From contig NZ_JABRVS010000001.1 in NCBI RefSeq assembly GCF_013248905.1, positions 3,534,001 to 3,598,000 on the forward strand: a DNA stretch of 64,000 bases, written 5' to 3'. The notes beneath the pieces were generated by a model. That model ran no database searches and was not told the origin of the DNA. It was given only the letters and a program-made list of their open reading frames with translations. The stretch is from Shewanella sp. VB17 (GTDB lineage: Bacteria; Pseudomonadota; Gammaproteobacteria; Enterobacterales; Shewanellaceae). Each line of letters opens with the position of its first letter. Within the stretch, counting starts at the first letter, position 1. The position numbers and the translations under genes are program-made. Positions 1 through 9,324 of this stretch are shown piece by piece.

Positions 1-132
1 TCAACGATCATAGTTAAATCCTATTGCCTAAAGCACAAATTACGATTCTCAATCTGAACCATCATTCGAGGAGTGAGTTAAAAGTATGGCCCACAAAATA
101 ACCAAAAACCACTCTATTTAACCTTAATTACA

Positions 133-1260
133 TCATATGACATTTTGTGGGATCAAGTGTATTTGCGTATTTCCTATGCCAAGTTGTCCGTTGATATTAT
201 CTCCCCAACATTGGAGCGTGTCATCGTCCAAAATAGCACAACTATGACCTTTGCCTAATGCGATCATTTTAGCTCTGTCTCTAAGCGCCACTGATAGTGG
301 TAATGATTGGTTGACGTTATTACCGATCCCTATTTGCCCATACTCATTATTGCCCCAACATTGCACTTCGCCATCTTCAATAAGGACGCAAGCATGTTCG
401 TTTCCTGTTGCTATTTGTTTAACCGTCCCATTAATATTAAGTGTTTGCGGCCTAGCTTTAATGTAGGTATAACCTAACCCTAACTGCCCGTATTGATTAT
501 TACCCCAACACTTCACACTGCCATCAACTAACAAAGCGCAGCTATACTCAAGTCCAAGGGATATTTGCTTAGCCTGCCCACCTAAATTAACGGTTTGCGG
601 CAACATATGTGCATCATGATCTCGAACACCTATTCCTAACTGACCAAAATAATTGCTCCCCCAGCATTGCACAACACCATTATCGGATAGCGCACAAGAA
701 TGTTTGTCACCAAGTGCTATCTGCTTTATATTCATGTCCGTGTTCACACTAGCTGGTAGGTGAGTGGGACTGGTAGTTCCAGATCCTAATTGCCCAAAAA
801 AGTTATCTCCCCAACATTTAGCTTGACCATTAGCAATGGTTATACAAGCATGAACACGTCCCATCGTTATCGTCTTTGGATTATCAGCTAAATTTAACAT
901 TGTTGGAGCGACTAACCGATGAAGCCCATTACCTAATAAATGTCTGCGATTTCCTCCCCAACATTTGACTATATTATCTTCAAATAACACACAAGAATTA
1001 TCGCCAACGGATGTAAGTTGATGAGGATTATCATTAATGTTAAGCAATTGAGGACTTGTCACACCAGCTAAACGGCCTAGGCCTAAACCCAGTTGACCTG
1101 AATAATTGTCCCCCCAACAAAATACCTCTTTATTAATTAACATCCCACAAGTATGAGACCGGCCAAGCGATACCAGCTTCCAGGCTCTAGGCGTTTCCGC
1201 CCTTGCATTTAACACGATCACAAATATTATCATTAAAATCAGGTATTTAGGATTTATCAT
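133..1260 (-). CDS. Secreted RCC1-repeat beta-propeller protein
   Basis: A 375-residue protein with an N-terminal hydrophobic signal peptide (about residues 5-21, cleavage plausible after ARA). The rest is seven tandem repeats of about 50 residues, each with the core CWGxNxxGQLGxG preceded by a (H/S)xC motif, which is the RCC1 / alpha-tubulin-suppressor pattern. Seven repeats suit a closed seven-bladed propeller. Each repeat has two cysteines (one in the H/S-x-C motif, one in CWG), so disulfide stabilisation in the periplasm or outside the cell is likely. No enzymatic domain or lipobox is seen, so the role is probably binding or surface interaction. The ATG lies about 11 nt after AAGG. The gene stands alone, divergent from yciB. 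Family assignment is firm; function is unknown. Confidence 0.88.
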   Translation of the reverse strand: MINPKYLILMIIFVIVLNARAETPRAWKLVSLGRSHTCGMLINKEVFCWGDNYSGQLGLGLGRLAGVTSPQLLNINDNPHQLTSVGDNSCVLFEDNIVKCWGGNRRHLLGNGLHRLVAPTMLNLADNPKTITMGRVHACITIANGQAKCWGDNFFGQLGSGTTSPTHLPASVNTDMNIKQIALGDKHSCALSDNGVVQCWGSNYFGQLGIGVRDHDAHMLPQTVNLGGQAKQISLGLEYSCALLVDGSVKCWGNNQYGQLGLGYTYIKARPQTLNINGTVKQIATGNEHACVLIEDGEVQCWGNNEYGQIGIGNNVNQSLPLSVALRDRAKMIALGKGHSCAILDDDTLQCWGDNINGQLGIGNTQIHLIPQNVI

Positions 1261-1454
1261 ATTTATTATTTACCTTAAAAAAGTAACACATCAACAAAGC
1301 TTAAAAATAACAGTTACGATAACCCATTGAAACATGAAAACGACTGATATTAAAAATGAACCCAATCCAGAAAGAGGAGTGATGTGCTAGCTCTTTTGCC
1401 GCCTTTACAGGCATGTTACACTCTCTTTTTTAACTCTTATTTAGATAGAGACCT

Positions 1455-2003
1455 ATGAAACAATTGCTCGATTTTCTCCCTTTAGTGATCTTTTTTGCCG
1501 TCTATAAAATGTTCGATATATACACGGCCAGTGGCGCACTTATCGCAGCAACCGCACTGCAACTCATTGTGACCTACGCTTTATATAAGAAAATAGAAAA
1601 GATGCATATCGTGACTTTCGTCATGGTGACATTTTTTGGCACGCTCACCTTAGTATTTCATGATGATAGCTTTATCAAATGGAAAGTGACGGTGATTTAT
1701 GCCCTATTTGCCATCGCGTTAACAGTCAGCCAGTGGCTCAATAAGCCCATACTTAAGAGTATGCTAGGTAAGGAGCTTATTGTTGCAGATAAAATATGGG
1801 CTCATGTCACCTGGTATTGGGTCTGCTTTTTTATCGCTTGTGCCCTGATTAATATCTATGTGGCTTTTAGCCTGTCGCAAGAGACTTGGGTTAATTTCAA
1901 GGTATTTGGCTTAACAGCGCTCACCTTGGTTAACACGGTTATCACTGTTATTTATCTCTTTAAAAATATGCCTGAAGAACATAAAAAAGAGCTGAAAAAA
2001 TAA
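1455..2003 (+). CDS. yciB: Inner-membrane septation protein A, YciB family
   Basis: A 182-residue, very hydrophobic protein with about five or six membrane spans, beginning MKQLLDFLPLVIFF. The start, the motifs KMFDIYTASGA and WKVTVIYALFA, and the charged C-terminus match the YciB/IspZ family, whose members are about 180 residues. YciB is an inner-membrane protein linked to cell-envelope and septum synthesis. The start ATG follows AGAGA. The YciI-like and exonuclease III genes follow on the same strand and may be cotranscribed; a yciB-yciI neighbourhood is common in enterobacteria. Confidence 0.93.
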   Translation: MKQLLDFLPLVIFFAVYKMFDIYTASGALIAATALQLIVTYALYKKIEKMHIVTFVMVTFFGTLTLVFHDDSFIKWKVTVIYALFAIALTVSQWLNKPILKSMLGKELIVADKIWAHVTWYWVCFFIACALINIYVAFSLSQETWVNFKVFGLTALTLVNTVITVIYLFKNMPEEHKKELKK

Positions 2004-2096
2004 TCACCCACTTTCTGTAATATCCCATAATGCCATGGTTAAGCAGGGCATTATGGACACAACATCCATGCTTCAGTGCAGATAAAGGAATTAACC

Positions 2097-2396
2097 ATGT
2101 GGTATATGATCTCATCACAAGATATTGAAAATAGCTTACCAGCACGCTTAGCCACGCGTTCTGAGCACCTCAGTCGCTTACAACAACTCAGCGACGAAGG
2201 ACGGCTACTCGTGGCAGGGCCTCACCCTGCCATTGACAATGAAAATCCTGGAGAAGCTGGTTTTACTGGGTCGCTGGTCATTGCTGATTTCGCCTCACTA
2301 GAAGATGCGCAAGCGTGGGCAGACCTTGATCCTTATGTCGCCGCAGGCGTCTATGAAAAAGTGACCGTTAAACCCTTTAAACGTGTTCTTCCTTAA
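2097..2396 (+). CDS. YciI-like protein
   Basis: A 99-residue protein MWYMISSQDIENSLPAR... with the YciI fold pattern: a central G-P-H-P segment (LLVAGPHPA), a FTGSLVIADF strand and the DPYVAAGVY segment before the terminal strand. YciI-like proteins form ferredoxin-like dimers related to muconolactone isomerases; the cellular role is not established. The start is the ATG at 2097 because AAAGGAA (2084-2090) sits 6 nt upstream; an in-frame GTG at 2076 lacks such a site. The short gap to yciB and the 16 nt gap to xthA suggest one transcript. Confidence 0.9.
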   Translation: MWYMISSQDIENSLPARLATRSEHLSRLQQLSDEGRLLVAGPHPAIDNENPGEAGFTGSLVIADFASLEDAQAWADLDPYVAAGVYEKVTVKPFKRVLP

Positions 2397-2412
2397 GGTT
2401 TAGGGATATATA

Positions 2413-3219
2413 ATGAAAATTGTTTCTTTTAATATCAATGGCATTCGCGCCCGACTGCATCAATTGCAAGCACTTATCGACACTCACCAACCCGATGTGA
2501 TCGGTCTACAAGAAACCAAAGCACACGATGAAGTGTTCCCCGTCAATGATGTTGAAGCCATGGGTTACAAGGTCTATTATCACGGTGGCAAGGCCCATTA
2601 CGGCGTGGCAATGCTATCAAAGCTGGAGCCTGTGAAAGTTCAAAAAGGCTTTCCAACCGATGAGGAGGATGCCCAACGTCGTATGATTATGGCAACCTTT
2701 ACCCAAGAAAATGGTCGTCCATTAACCATATTAAACGGCTATTTTCCTCAAGGTGAAAACATCAGCCACGAGACAAAATATCCAGCTAAACGTAAATTCT
2801 ACCAAGATTTGATGCTTTACCTTAATGAGTACCACCAAGCTGATGAAGATATCGCCATCATTGGCGACATTAACATTTCTCCGGTAGATCTCGATATTGG
2901 CATTGGTGAGCCTAACGCTAAACGTTGGCTTAAAACCGGAAAATGTAGCTTCCAGCCTGAAGAACGTCAATGGCTGAGCACATTGATGCAATGGGGATTG
3001 GTTGATACTTTCCGTCAATTGCACCCAGAGCGTACAGAACGCTATTCATGGTTCGATTATCGCAGTAAAGGCTTTGATGATAACCGCGGTTTGCGCATTG
3101 ATGTGGTATTAGCAACCCAATCACTCGCTGAACGTTTAGTGGGATCCGATGTGGATTATGACTTACGTGGCATCGAAAAGCCTTCAGATCACGCCCCCAT
3201 CTGGAGCAGTTTTACATAA
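2413..3219 (+). CDS. xthA: Exodeoxyribonuclease III
   Basis: A 268-residue protein of the Exo III / AP endonuclease family, which nicks DNA 5' to abasic sites and degrades 3' ends during base-excision repair. Visible catalytic motifs in order: FNINGIRAR (Asn7), GLQETKA (metal-binding Glu34), NGYFPQGEN, IIGDINISP (Asp and Asn of the active site), the loop FDDNRGLRIDVV, and SDHAPIW with the terminal His. Length equals that of E. coli XthA (268). It starts 16 nt after the YciI-like gene, with a purine-rich site upstream. It is the last gene of the yciB-side cluster. Confidence 0.96.
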   Translation: MKIVSFNINGIRARLHQLQALIDTHQPDVIGLQETKAHDEVFPVNDVEAMGYKVYYHGGKAHYGVAMLSKLEPVKVQKGFPTDEEDAQRRMIMATFTQENGRPLTILNGYFPQGENISHETKYPAKRKFYQDLMLYLNEYHQADEDIAIIGDINISPVDLDIGIGEPNAKRWLKTGKCSFQPEERQWLSTLMQWGLVDTFRQLHPERTERYSWFDYRSKGFDDNRGLRIDVVLATQSLAERLVGSDVDYDLRGIEKPSDHAPIWSSFT

Positions 3220-4172
3220 ATCTTAGATCCAAAAAATAACCAACAGATTAAATGATCCATGTTATCAAGCCATAGCGTGGATCATTGTTGTTAATTCCCC
3301 ATCGTCAAATAAACCTCATTTAAGAACACAACAAGCACAGAGATTAAATTCAGTACTTCTGATTTCGCGGTGCTAAAGAAACTTAAGAATAGTATGGTGC
3401 ATGAGCTAAATTAGAACAGCTGATCAGTACGTATGAGAATATGCATGCTTCTTGGCCTGGCAATGATTACATTTAACTATTGACGCTGGCTAAGGCTCCT
3501 AATATTTATCATTTATACGAGTATAAGTACCATCTTGTTGCATCGCTGCTAATGTTTTCGAGATCTTTTTCATTAAAGCATCCTTACCTTTAATTCTACC
3601 TGCCTTAGAAAAAATTAAGTACGCACCTGTGGAGAGCGAATAGGCCTAGGAAGTGTCACTATCTCAGATGTCGGATAAAACTCATTAATAATAAGCTTTA
3701 CCTCATGAACATTCCCAATAACACCATCGCTGCTTTTCATCGTAAGTCGCTCTACATGATCTTTCATATCACCCTCATGAATAATAATGCGACCAGATTT
3801 TGAAGCGTTATCAAACTCTTAAATTAAGTAACTGAGTAAGTCTATGGTATTCCACAAACCAAAGAGAGACTCAGTGTATAGCCAAACCTGCTATATAGCT
3901 TGAAATTGAAGGCTGAAAAGCTAGAGAGTTTTAACGTTACTTCGGTTCAAAGAGCGCATGAGTAGCACCGTCACGATAGGATGCATTATTCGATCATAAA
4001 AACATCTGTTTGTTTAGGGTACTAATTTGTAACAATAAGTCACAACTCGTCACTTCTCATTTTATGCTATTTACGTGATAGTGATCGTATAAGTACATCT
4101 TTATTAAGGCAGTCATCCCACGGAAGTGCCTTTGTTTTATCAAAAATAATAAAAAAAAAAGAAGAGGGATTT
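3220..4172. other. Gene-poor stretch with gene remnants
   Basis: No intact gene is found in about 950 bases between xthA and the FadD-like gene. It holds the decayed binding-protein gene described separately, and on the minus strand near 3940-3990 a short open remnant reading ASYRDGATHALFEPK before a stop. A small hairpin (AAGGCA 4106-4111 / TGCCTT 4127-4132) lies in the leader of the next gene; its meaning is unclear. Confidence 0.5.
3499..3860 (-). pseudogene. Remnant of a family-3 solute-binding protein gene
   Basis: On the minus strand one frame reads NASKSGRIIIHEGDMKDH and on to EFYPTSEIVTLPRP, then stops. Shifting one base continues the same protein as AYLIFSKAGRIKGKDAL and ends MQQDGTYTRINDKY before a TAG at 3499-3501. 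This is the C-terminal half of an SBP_bac_3 (amino-acid-type periplasmic binding, PF00497-like) protein; the ending FSKxx...GTYxxI is characteristic. A second frame break lies just upstream: FVEYHRLTQLLNLRV in another frame near 3818-3860. The N-terminal half and start were not found, so the gene is truncated and frameshifted. Confidence 0.7.
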
Positions 4173-5891
4173 ATGGAAGCATCTTTTTGGGATGGTAAAC
4201 GCGCCCCAGGACTTACTGACAATGTCGATTTAACCCAATATAAATCAGCCATTGAGGCTATTGAAGAGGCCTTTATTACCTATGCCGATAGGCCCGCTTT
4301 TACCAGTTTAGGCCACACATTAAGCTTCCGTCAGATAGATGAATATAGCGCGGCATTCGCCTATTATTTGCAAAATCATACTTCTTTGATTCAGGGCGAT
4401 GCTATCGCGATTCAAATGCTTAATACACTGCAATACCCTATCGCCGTGTATGGTGCATTAAGAGCTGGACTACGCATCGTTAATACCAATCCCCTTTATA
4501 CTGAACCAGAAATGATCCACCAGTTTAACGATTCCGGTGTCAAGGCGCTGCTATGCATGGACGTGTTTGCCAAATCAGTTGAAAATATTCAAGCTGAAAC
4601 ACACTTAGAGCTTATCTTAACCACCAGCCTGGCTGATATGCTCCCTCCGCTGAAACGCGTGTTGATCAATGCCACCGTTAAACACATTAAGAAATTAGTC
4701 CCCAAGCATCACTTGCCACAAGCCATCTCTTTTCGACAGGTGGTGAATCAATCTCTGGGTAAAGGTTTTAAACCGACTCACCTGAGTCAACCCGATGACA
4801 CCATCGTATTACAGTACACAGGCGGGACGACGGGTGTCGCTAAAAGTGCTGAGTTAACCAATGCCAACATCGTCGCCAACATGCTACAGTCTGGCACAGT
4901 TACGGCACAAAGGAATGAACAAGGCCAACGACTGATGGGCGGGGATAAACAATCCATCATGGTGGCTCCTCTCCCCCTTTACCATATCTACTCATTTACT
5001 GTTCACTTAATGGCATTTTTCAAATTAGGTGAACACAGCATATTAATCGCTAATCCCAGAGATACCGAGTCCTTTATCAAGGCAATAAAACCATTTAAAA
5101 TGACAGGACTCATGGGGCTCAACACCTTATTTGTTTCCCTCATGGAAACCCCCCGTTTTACACAACTCGATTTTAGTGAAATGGCGTTTACCCTTTCTGG
5201 CGGCACTGCACTGCTGGGCGACACTGCCGAGCGCTGGAAAAAAATAACGGGAGTGGGTATTTCTGAAGCTTATGGGTTAACCGAATGCTCCCCCGCAGTG
5301 TGTATGAACCCCTTTAATGGTTTGGAACGTCAGGGAACGGTGGGCATCGCCTTACCAGAGACAAGCCTTAAGTGTATTGATGCCATGGGCAATGAGGTGC
5401 CCATAGGCGAACGCGGTGAGCTTTGTATTAAAGGCCCACAAGTCATGAAGGGCTATTGGAATCGTCCTAAGGCAACCCGAGACTCCTTTACCGATGGAGA
5501 CTGGCTGTTAACAGGCGACGTCGCTATCATCGACAAAGATGGCTATGTTAGCATTGTCGATCGAGTCAAAGATATGATCATCGTTTCAGGCTTCAATGTG
5601 TTTCCCAATGAGATAGAGGGGATCATCGCTACACATCCCGATGTGCTCAATTGTGCCGCTATCGGGGTACCAGAGCCTAAACAAGGCGAAGTAATCAAGC
5701 TGTATGTCGTCACTCATAATAATGTCACTTTGACTTCTCAAGACCTTAAAGATTTCTGTAAAGACAAGCTCACAGGATATAAAATCCCCAGAATATACGA
5801 GTTTAGAAATGAACTTCCCATGTCACCAGTGGGCAAAATTCTCAAGCGTAAACTTAAAGATGAAATAGAACTTGAAAAACGTTCAGCATAG
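4173..5891 (+). CDS. fadD: Long-chain fatty acid-CoA ligase (FadD-like)
   Basis: A 572-residue adenylate-forming enzyme that activates fatty acids to acyl-CoA using ATP and CoA. The AMP-binding signature VLQYTGGTTGVAKSA is near residue 213 and ISEAYGLTECSP near residue 365; TGDVAIIDKDGY, DRVKDMIIVSGFNVFP and the C-terminal PMSPVGKILKR (catalytic Lys) follow. Wording and length closely match E. coli FadD (561 aa). The start ATG follows AGAGGG. It stands apart from other fad genes, but AraC-type regulator and fadH genes follow, fitting a fatty-acid catabolism neighbourhood. Shewanella-type genomes carry several FadD paralogues, so this may not be the main one. Confidence 0.88.
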   Translation: MEASFWDGKRAPGLTDNVDLTQYKSAIEAIEEAFITYADRPAFTSLGHTLSFRQIDEYSAAFAYYLQNHTSLIQGDAIAIQMLNTLQYPIAVYGALRAGLRIVNTNPLYTEPEMIHQFNDSGVKALLCMDVFAKSVENIQAETHLELILTTSLADMLPPLKRVLINATVKHIKKLVPKHHLPQAISFRQVVNQSLGKGFKPTHLSQPDDTIVLQYTGGTTGVAKSAELTNANIVANMLQSGTVTAQRNEQGQRLMGGDKQSIMVAPLPLYHIYSFTVHLMAFFKLGEHSILIANPRDTESFIKAIKPFKMTGLMGLNTLFVSLMETPRFTQLDFSEMAFTLSGGTALLGDTAERWKKITGVGISEAYGLTECSPAVCMNPFNGLERQGTVGIALPETSLKCIDAMGNEVPIGERGELCIKGPQVMKGYWNRPKATRDSFTDGDWLLTGDVAIIDKDGYVSIVDRVKDMIIVSGFNVFPNEIEGIIATHPDVLNCAAIGVPEPKQGEVIKLYVVTHNNVTLTSQDLKDFCKDKLTGYKIPRIYEFRNELPMSPVGKILKRKLKDEIELEKRSA

Positions 5892-5972
5892 TCACTGCAC
5901 TATTGCGCTACCCTGCGGCAACTCAACAACGAGTATCTTGAGCTGATTTGGGCAGGCTGCTCCTGTAAAACT

Positions 5973-6005
5973 GAGCTGGGCATCAATGCCATTGATCCCA
6001 GGCTC
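5973..6005. terminator. Hairpin between convergent fadD-like and araC-type genes
   Basis: GAGC-TGGG-ATCAAT pairs with ATTGAT-CCCA-GCTC, giving a long stem with two one-base bulges and a GCC loop, followed on the plus strand by ACTTTCATTTT. Position between two convergent stop codons fits a shared terminator; the T tract is poor. Confidence 0.5.
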
Positions 6006-6019
6006 ACTGAACTTTCATT

Positions 6020-7138
6020 TTATGTTTTATCGACATCGACGAGCGACCTCGTCGACTCTACTCCCTGAGTTCCCCTGTGTCTAAATCTCCCAGGGGCTTC
6101 TCCCGTCCAGCGTTTAAACGCACGTTGAAAGGCCGTTGGTGAGCCGAACCCTAACAAATAAGCGATTTCACCTAAACTCAATGCGGTATCTCGCACATAA
6201 CTGATGGACAGAGTGCGCCTGGTGTCATTGAGTGTTTGCTGAAAACTTCCGCCTTCATCCACCAGTTTTCTTCTCACTGTCCACGGTGCCATATTAAGCT
6301 GAAGGGAGATCTGCTCTAGCGTTGGAGTACTTCCGTCAAGCAATGGTCCTATCACCCGACTCACCTTTTCATGAAAGCTTAGCCCTAAGCGCACTTTTTC
6401 AAGCTCGGTTTCTGCCCCACGCCTTAACAATTCGAAAGTGGGTGCGCTGTGGCTCAGACAAGGCCAATCTAAGGCTTCAGCCTTGATGATCAGATAGTTA
6501 TTTGGCTGGTTAAATAACACCTCACAATTGAAGTAATGGCTGTATTTATCGCCATAGGAAGGTGCTGGAAATTCAAAGCAGACTTTTTCGACTGCGTCGT
6601 CTCGGCCACACAAGACGTTGATCACTTGATGCCAACCAGACAGAATTGAGTCGACGACAAAGTAGTTATATTCGTTATAAGGATTGATAGAGTAGAACCT
6701 CAAAAATCCCTGACCCTCTTCAACTCCATAATCTCGGCACAGCATATGACTTTGACCCATCTGCATACCAAAACAATGATTGACATAAAAATGCGACTGA
6801 CCACGTGAATTGTATTTATTCAATCGCTCATAGGTGCATATTTGTTCACATGCTTGCTTTAGATTTTTCGCCGAAAATGCCAATAACCCAGCGACCCCTA
6901 AATCCGTCACAGTGGTGACTTCTCCCATGATAAGCCCTAACCAAGGAGTCTGCGTTTTTTCAATACAATCATGGCCTAATCGCATAAACTTCGGAATAGT
7001 CACTCTCGCATCTGGAGAGGCTAATGCAGCATTATCTATGCCATATTTCGCTAACAGATCCTCAACATCTTCACCCAGTATCCGCATCGCTTTAATGACG
7101 ATTTCAATATAAGAGACAGAAATATCACCCAGTTTCAC
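6020..7138 (-). CDS. AraC-family transcriptional regulator
   Basis: A 372-residue regulator. Residues about 15-210 match the 'arabinose-binding domain of AraC regulator, N-term' type (PF12625) seen in OruR/ArgR/FadD-linked regulators (LGHDCIEKTQTPWLGLIMG). The C-terminus is a double helix-turn-helix: TLEQISLQLNMAPWTVRRKL and LSLGEIAYLLGFGSPTAFQR, followed by FKRWTGEAPGRFR. It begins with GTG after GGTGGTG. It is divergent from fadH with about 110 bases between, so fadH is its likeliest target; the ligand is unknown. Confidence 0.9.
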   Translation of the reverse strand: MKLGDISVSYIEIVIKAMRILGEDVEDLLAKYGIDNAALASPDARVTIPKFMRLGHDCIEKTQTPWLGLIMGEVTTVTDLGVAGLLAFSAKNLKQACEQICTYERLNKYNSRGQSHFYVNHCFGMQMGQSHMLCRDYGVEEGQGFLRFYSINPYNEYNYFVVDSILSGWHQVINVLCGRDDAVEKVCFEFPAPSYGDKYSHYFNCEVLFNQPNNYLIIKAEALDWPCLSHSAPTFELLRRGAETELEKVRLGLSFHEKVSRVIGPLLDGSTPTLEQISLQLNMAPWTVRRKLVDEGGSFQQTLNDTRRTLSISYVRDTALSLGEIAYLLGFGSPTAFQRAFKRWTGEAPGRFRHRGTQGVESTRSLVDVDKT

Positions 7139-7248
7139 AACACACCACCATGCAAATTATAATCATTAATTTGTTAACTTTAGTCATTGGCTAATCGTAG
7201 CATTCGCTCTATCGTTAACCAACAATTATAATAACTAGGCATTGAATA

Positions 7249-9267
7249 ATGAGCAATCCGTACCCGCACTTGATGGCCCCATTAGATTTGGGATTTCGCA
7301 CCATAAAAAACCGCAGCTTGATGGGCTCGATGCACACTAACTTAGAAGAAGCCACTGATGGTTTCGAACGCATGGCAGCGTATTATGCTAGGCGCGCTGC
7401 AGGTGGCATAGGTATTATCGTCACCGGTGGCTTTGCGCCTAATCTTGAAGGTGGTGGTATGCCCAATGCCACTATGATAGCCACTGATGATGATATTGAG
7501 AACCATAAGATCATCACCCAAGCCGTGCATCAAGAGGATGGGGTCATTTGCCTGCAAATATTGCATGCTGGCCGTTACGCCTATCAGCCACATTTAGTCA
7601 GCTGCTCACCCATACAGGCTCCCATTAATTCTTTTGTTCCCAAAGAGCTGGATGAAGCCGGTATTGAGAAACAAATTCAAGACTTCGTTAATTGTGCCCT
7701 TAACTCACAAGCTGCTGGTTATGATGGCGTTGAGATAATGGGATCTGAAGGCTACTTTATCAATCAATTCATCTGTAAACACACCAATCATAGACAGGAT
7801 CGTTGGGGCGGAAGCTATCAGAACCGAACACGATTGCCGCTAGAAATTGTCCGCCGTATCAGAGAGGCTGTCGGTAAAAACTTCATTGTAATTTTTCGTT
7901 TATCCATGTTAGATCTCGTTGAAGATGGCAGCACATGGCAAGAGATTGTCGCGCTAGCGAAAGGGATTGAAGCGGTCGGAGCAAGTATTATCAACACAGG
8001 AATAGGATGGCACGAAGCGCGTATTCCCACCATTGCAACCAGTGTGCCTCGTGGCGCGTTTGTTGAAATAACCAAACGCATGAAACAAGAGATCACGATT
8101 CCTTTGTGCACCACCAACCGCATTAACACCCCTGAGCTTGCTGAGACTATCTTGGCTGAGGGCAATGCTGATATCATATCAATGGCCCGCCCTATGTTGG
8201 CAGATCCTGACTTTATGATCAAAGCCGCAGCCGACAAATCAGATGAAATTAACACCTGCATTGGGTGTAACCAAGCCTGCTTAGATCATATATTCCAGAT
8301 GAAGCTTGTCTCATGCTTAGTCAATCCACAAGCTTGCCATGAAACCAAGCTGCTTATCCTCCCTGCCAATAAAATAAAAAACATTGCTGTTGTTGGCGCC
8401 GGACCTGCTGGACTTGCTGCAGCGACAACGGCGGCAAAACGCGGCCATAAGGTCACCTTATTTGAGGCCGAAAGTTATATTGGTGGTCAATTTAATATCG
8501 CGATGCAAGTGCCTGGTAAAGAAGAATTTGCTGAAACAATTAGGTACTTCCAAAAACAAATCGAACTCACTGGGGTGATCCTTAAATTAAACACAACAGC
8601 GAGTAAAGATACCTTAACTGAATTTGATGAGGTCTTACTTGCTACGGGGATCACCCCACGCCAACTTGACATTGCAGGTATTGATAACCCGATGGTGATG
8701 AGTTATATAGACGTGCTTAAGCATAAAAAACCAGTAGGTAAACGAGTAGCCATCATCGGAGCAGGCGGTATTGGCTTTGATGTTGCTGAGTTTTTATCTC
8801 ATCAAGGTCCGTCCACCAGTTTAGATAAAGAGGCGTATATGAAAGAATGGGGCATCGATCTCAGCGTCTCTAGCCCTGGTGGATTAACCCAGCCTCAACG
8901 TGCACCTTCACCTCGTGACATTTTCCTTATTCAACGCAAAAAAACCAAGGTGGGTGATGGACTGGGCAAAAGTACAGGCTGGATCCATCGCACTGTGATG
9001 AAAAATAAAGGCGTAAAGATGATTAAGGGAGCGCAATACGAAAAAATCGATGATCAAGGGTTACATATCAATCTAGAGGGAGTCTCACAACATATAGAGG
9101 TCGATAATATTATTATCTGTGCAGGCCAAGACTCACACAAAACCCTTCAGGCAGACTTGGCGTCGAATAATATCAAAGTGACTTTAATCGGCGGTGCTGA
9201 CATCGCCTCAGAACTCGATGCAAAGCGCGCCATAAAACAAGGTACTATGGTCGCAGCCGCACTTTAA
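7249..9267 (+). CDS. fadH: 2,4-dienoyl-CoA reductase (NADPH)
   Basis: A 672-residue flavo-iron-sulfur enzyme, the same length as E. coli FadH and co-linear with it. It reduces 2,4-dienoyl-CoA to 3-enoyl-CoA so that polyunsaturated fatty acids can enter beta-oxidation. Visible parts: Old-Yellow-Enzyme TIM barrel (about 1-330) with active-site Tyr in GSEGYFINQF (near 168) and His in GIGWHEARIP (near 253); a 4Fe-4S cysteine cluster CIGCNQAC...SCLVNPQAC (near 335-365); FAD motif VVGAGPAGLAA (near 382); NADPH motif IIGAGGIGFD (near 503). It lies divergent from an AraC regulator. Confidence 0.97.
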   Translation: MSNPYPHLMAPLDLGFRTIKNRSLMGSMHTNLEEATDGFERMAAYYARRAAGGIGIIVTGGFAPNLEGGGMPNATMIATDDDIENHKIITQAVHQEDGVICLQILHAGRYAYQPHLVSCSPIQAPINSFVPKELDEAGIEKQIQDFVNCALNSQAAGYDGVEIMGSEGYFINQFICKHTNHRQDRWGGSYQNRTRLPLEIVRRIREAVGKNFIVIFRLSMLDLVEDGSTWQEIVALAKGIEAVGASIINTGIGWHEARIPTIATSVPRGAFVEITKRMKQEITIPLCTTNRINTPELAETILAEGNADIISMARPMLADPDFMIKAAADKSDEINTCIGCNQACLDHIFQMKLVSCLVNPQACHETKLLILPANKIKNIAVVGAGPAGLAAATTAAKRGHKVTLFEAESYIGGQFNIAMQVPGKEEFAETIRYFQKQIELTGVILKLNTTASKDTLTEFDEVLLATGITPRQLDIAGIDNPMVMSYIDVLKHKKPVGKRVAIIGAGGIGFDVAEFLSHQGPSTSLDKEAYMKEWGIDLSVSSPGGLTQPQRAPSPRDIFLIQRKKTKVGDGLGKSTGWIHRTVMKNKGVKMIKGAQYEKIDDQGLHINLEGVSQHIEVDNIIICAGQDSHKTLQADLASNNIKVTLIGGADIASELDAKRAIKQGTMVAAAL

Positions 9268-9280
9268 CTTTTACACGCTC

Positions 9281-9308
9281 AGGTTCTGGCATTAAAGTGC
9301 GAGAACCT
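9281..9308. terminator. Hairpin between convergent fadH and outer-membrane protein gene
   Basis: AGGTTCT (9281-9287) and AGAACCT (9302-9308) are perfect inverse complements, with a further GCA/TGC pairing after one mismatch and a six-base loop. It lies between two convergent stop codons. No clear T run follows, so termination strength is uncertain. Confidence 0.45.
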
Positions 9309-9324
9309 AGCAAGTCTTATTTCA

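Noticed and set aside
4106..4132. Hairpin in the fadD leader as an attenuator
   Set aside because: Six-bp stem only, no riboswitch-like conserved elements, no leader peptide recognised.
7227..7232. TATAAT just before fadH as its promoter
   Set aside because: It would leave only about a 10-base leader and lacks a -35 match, so not called.
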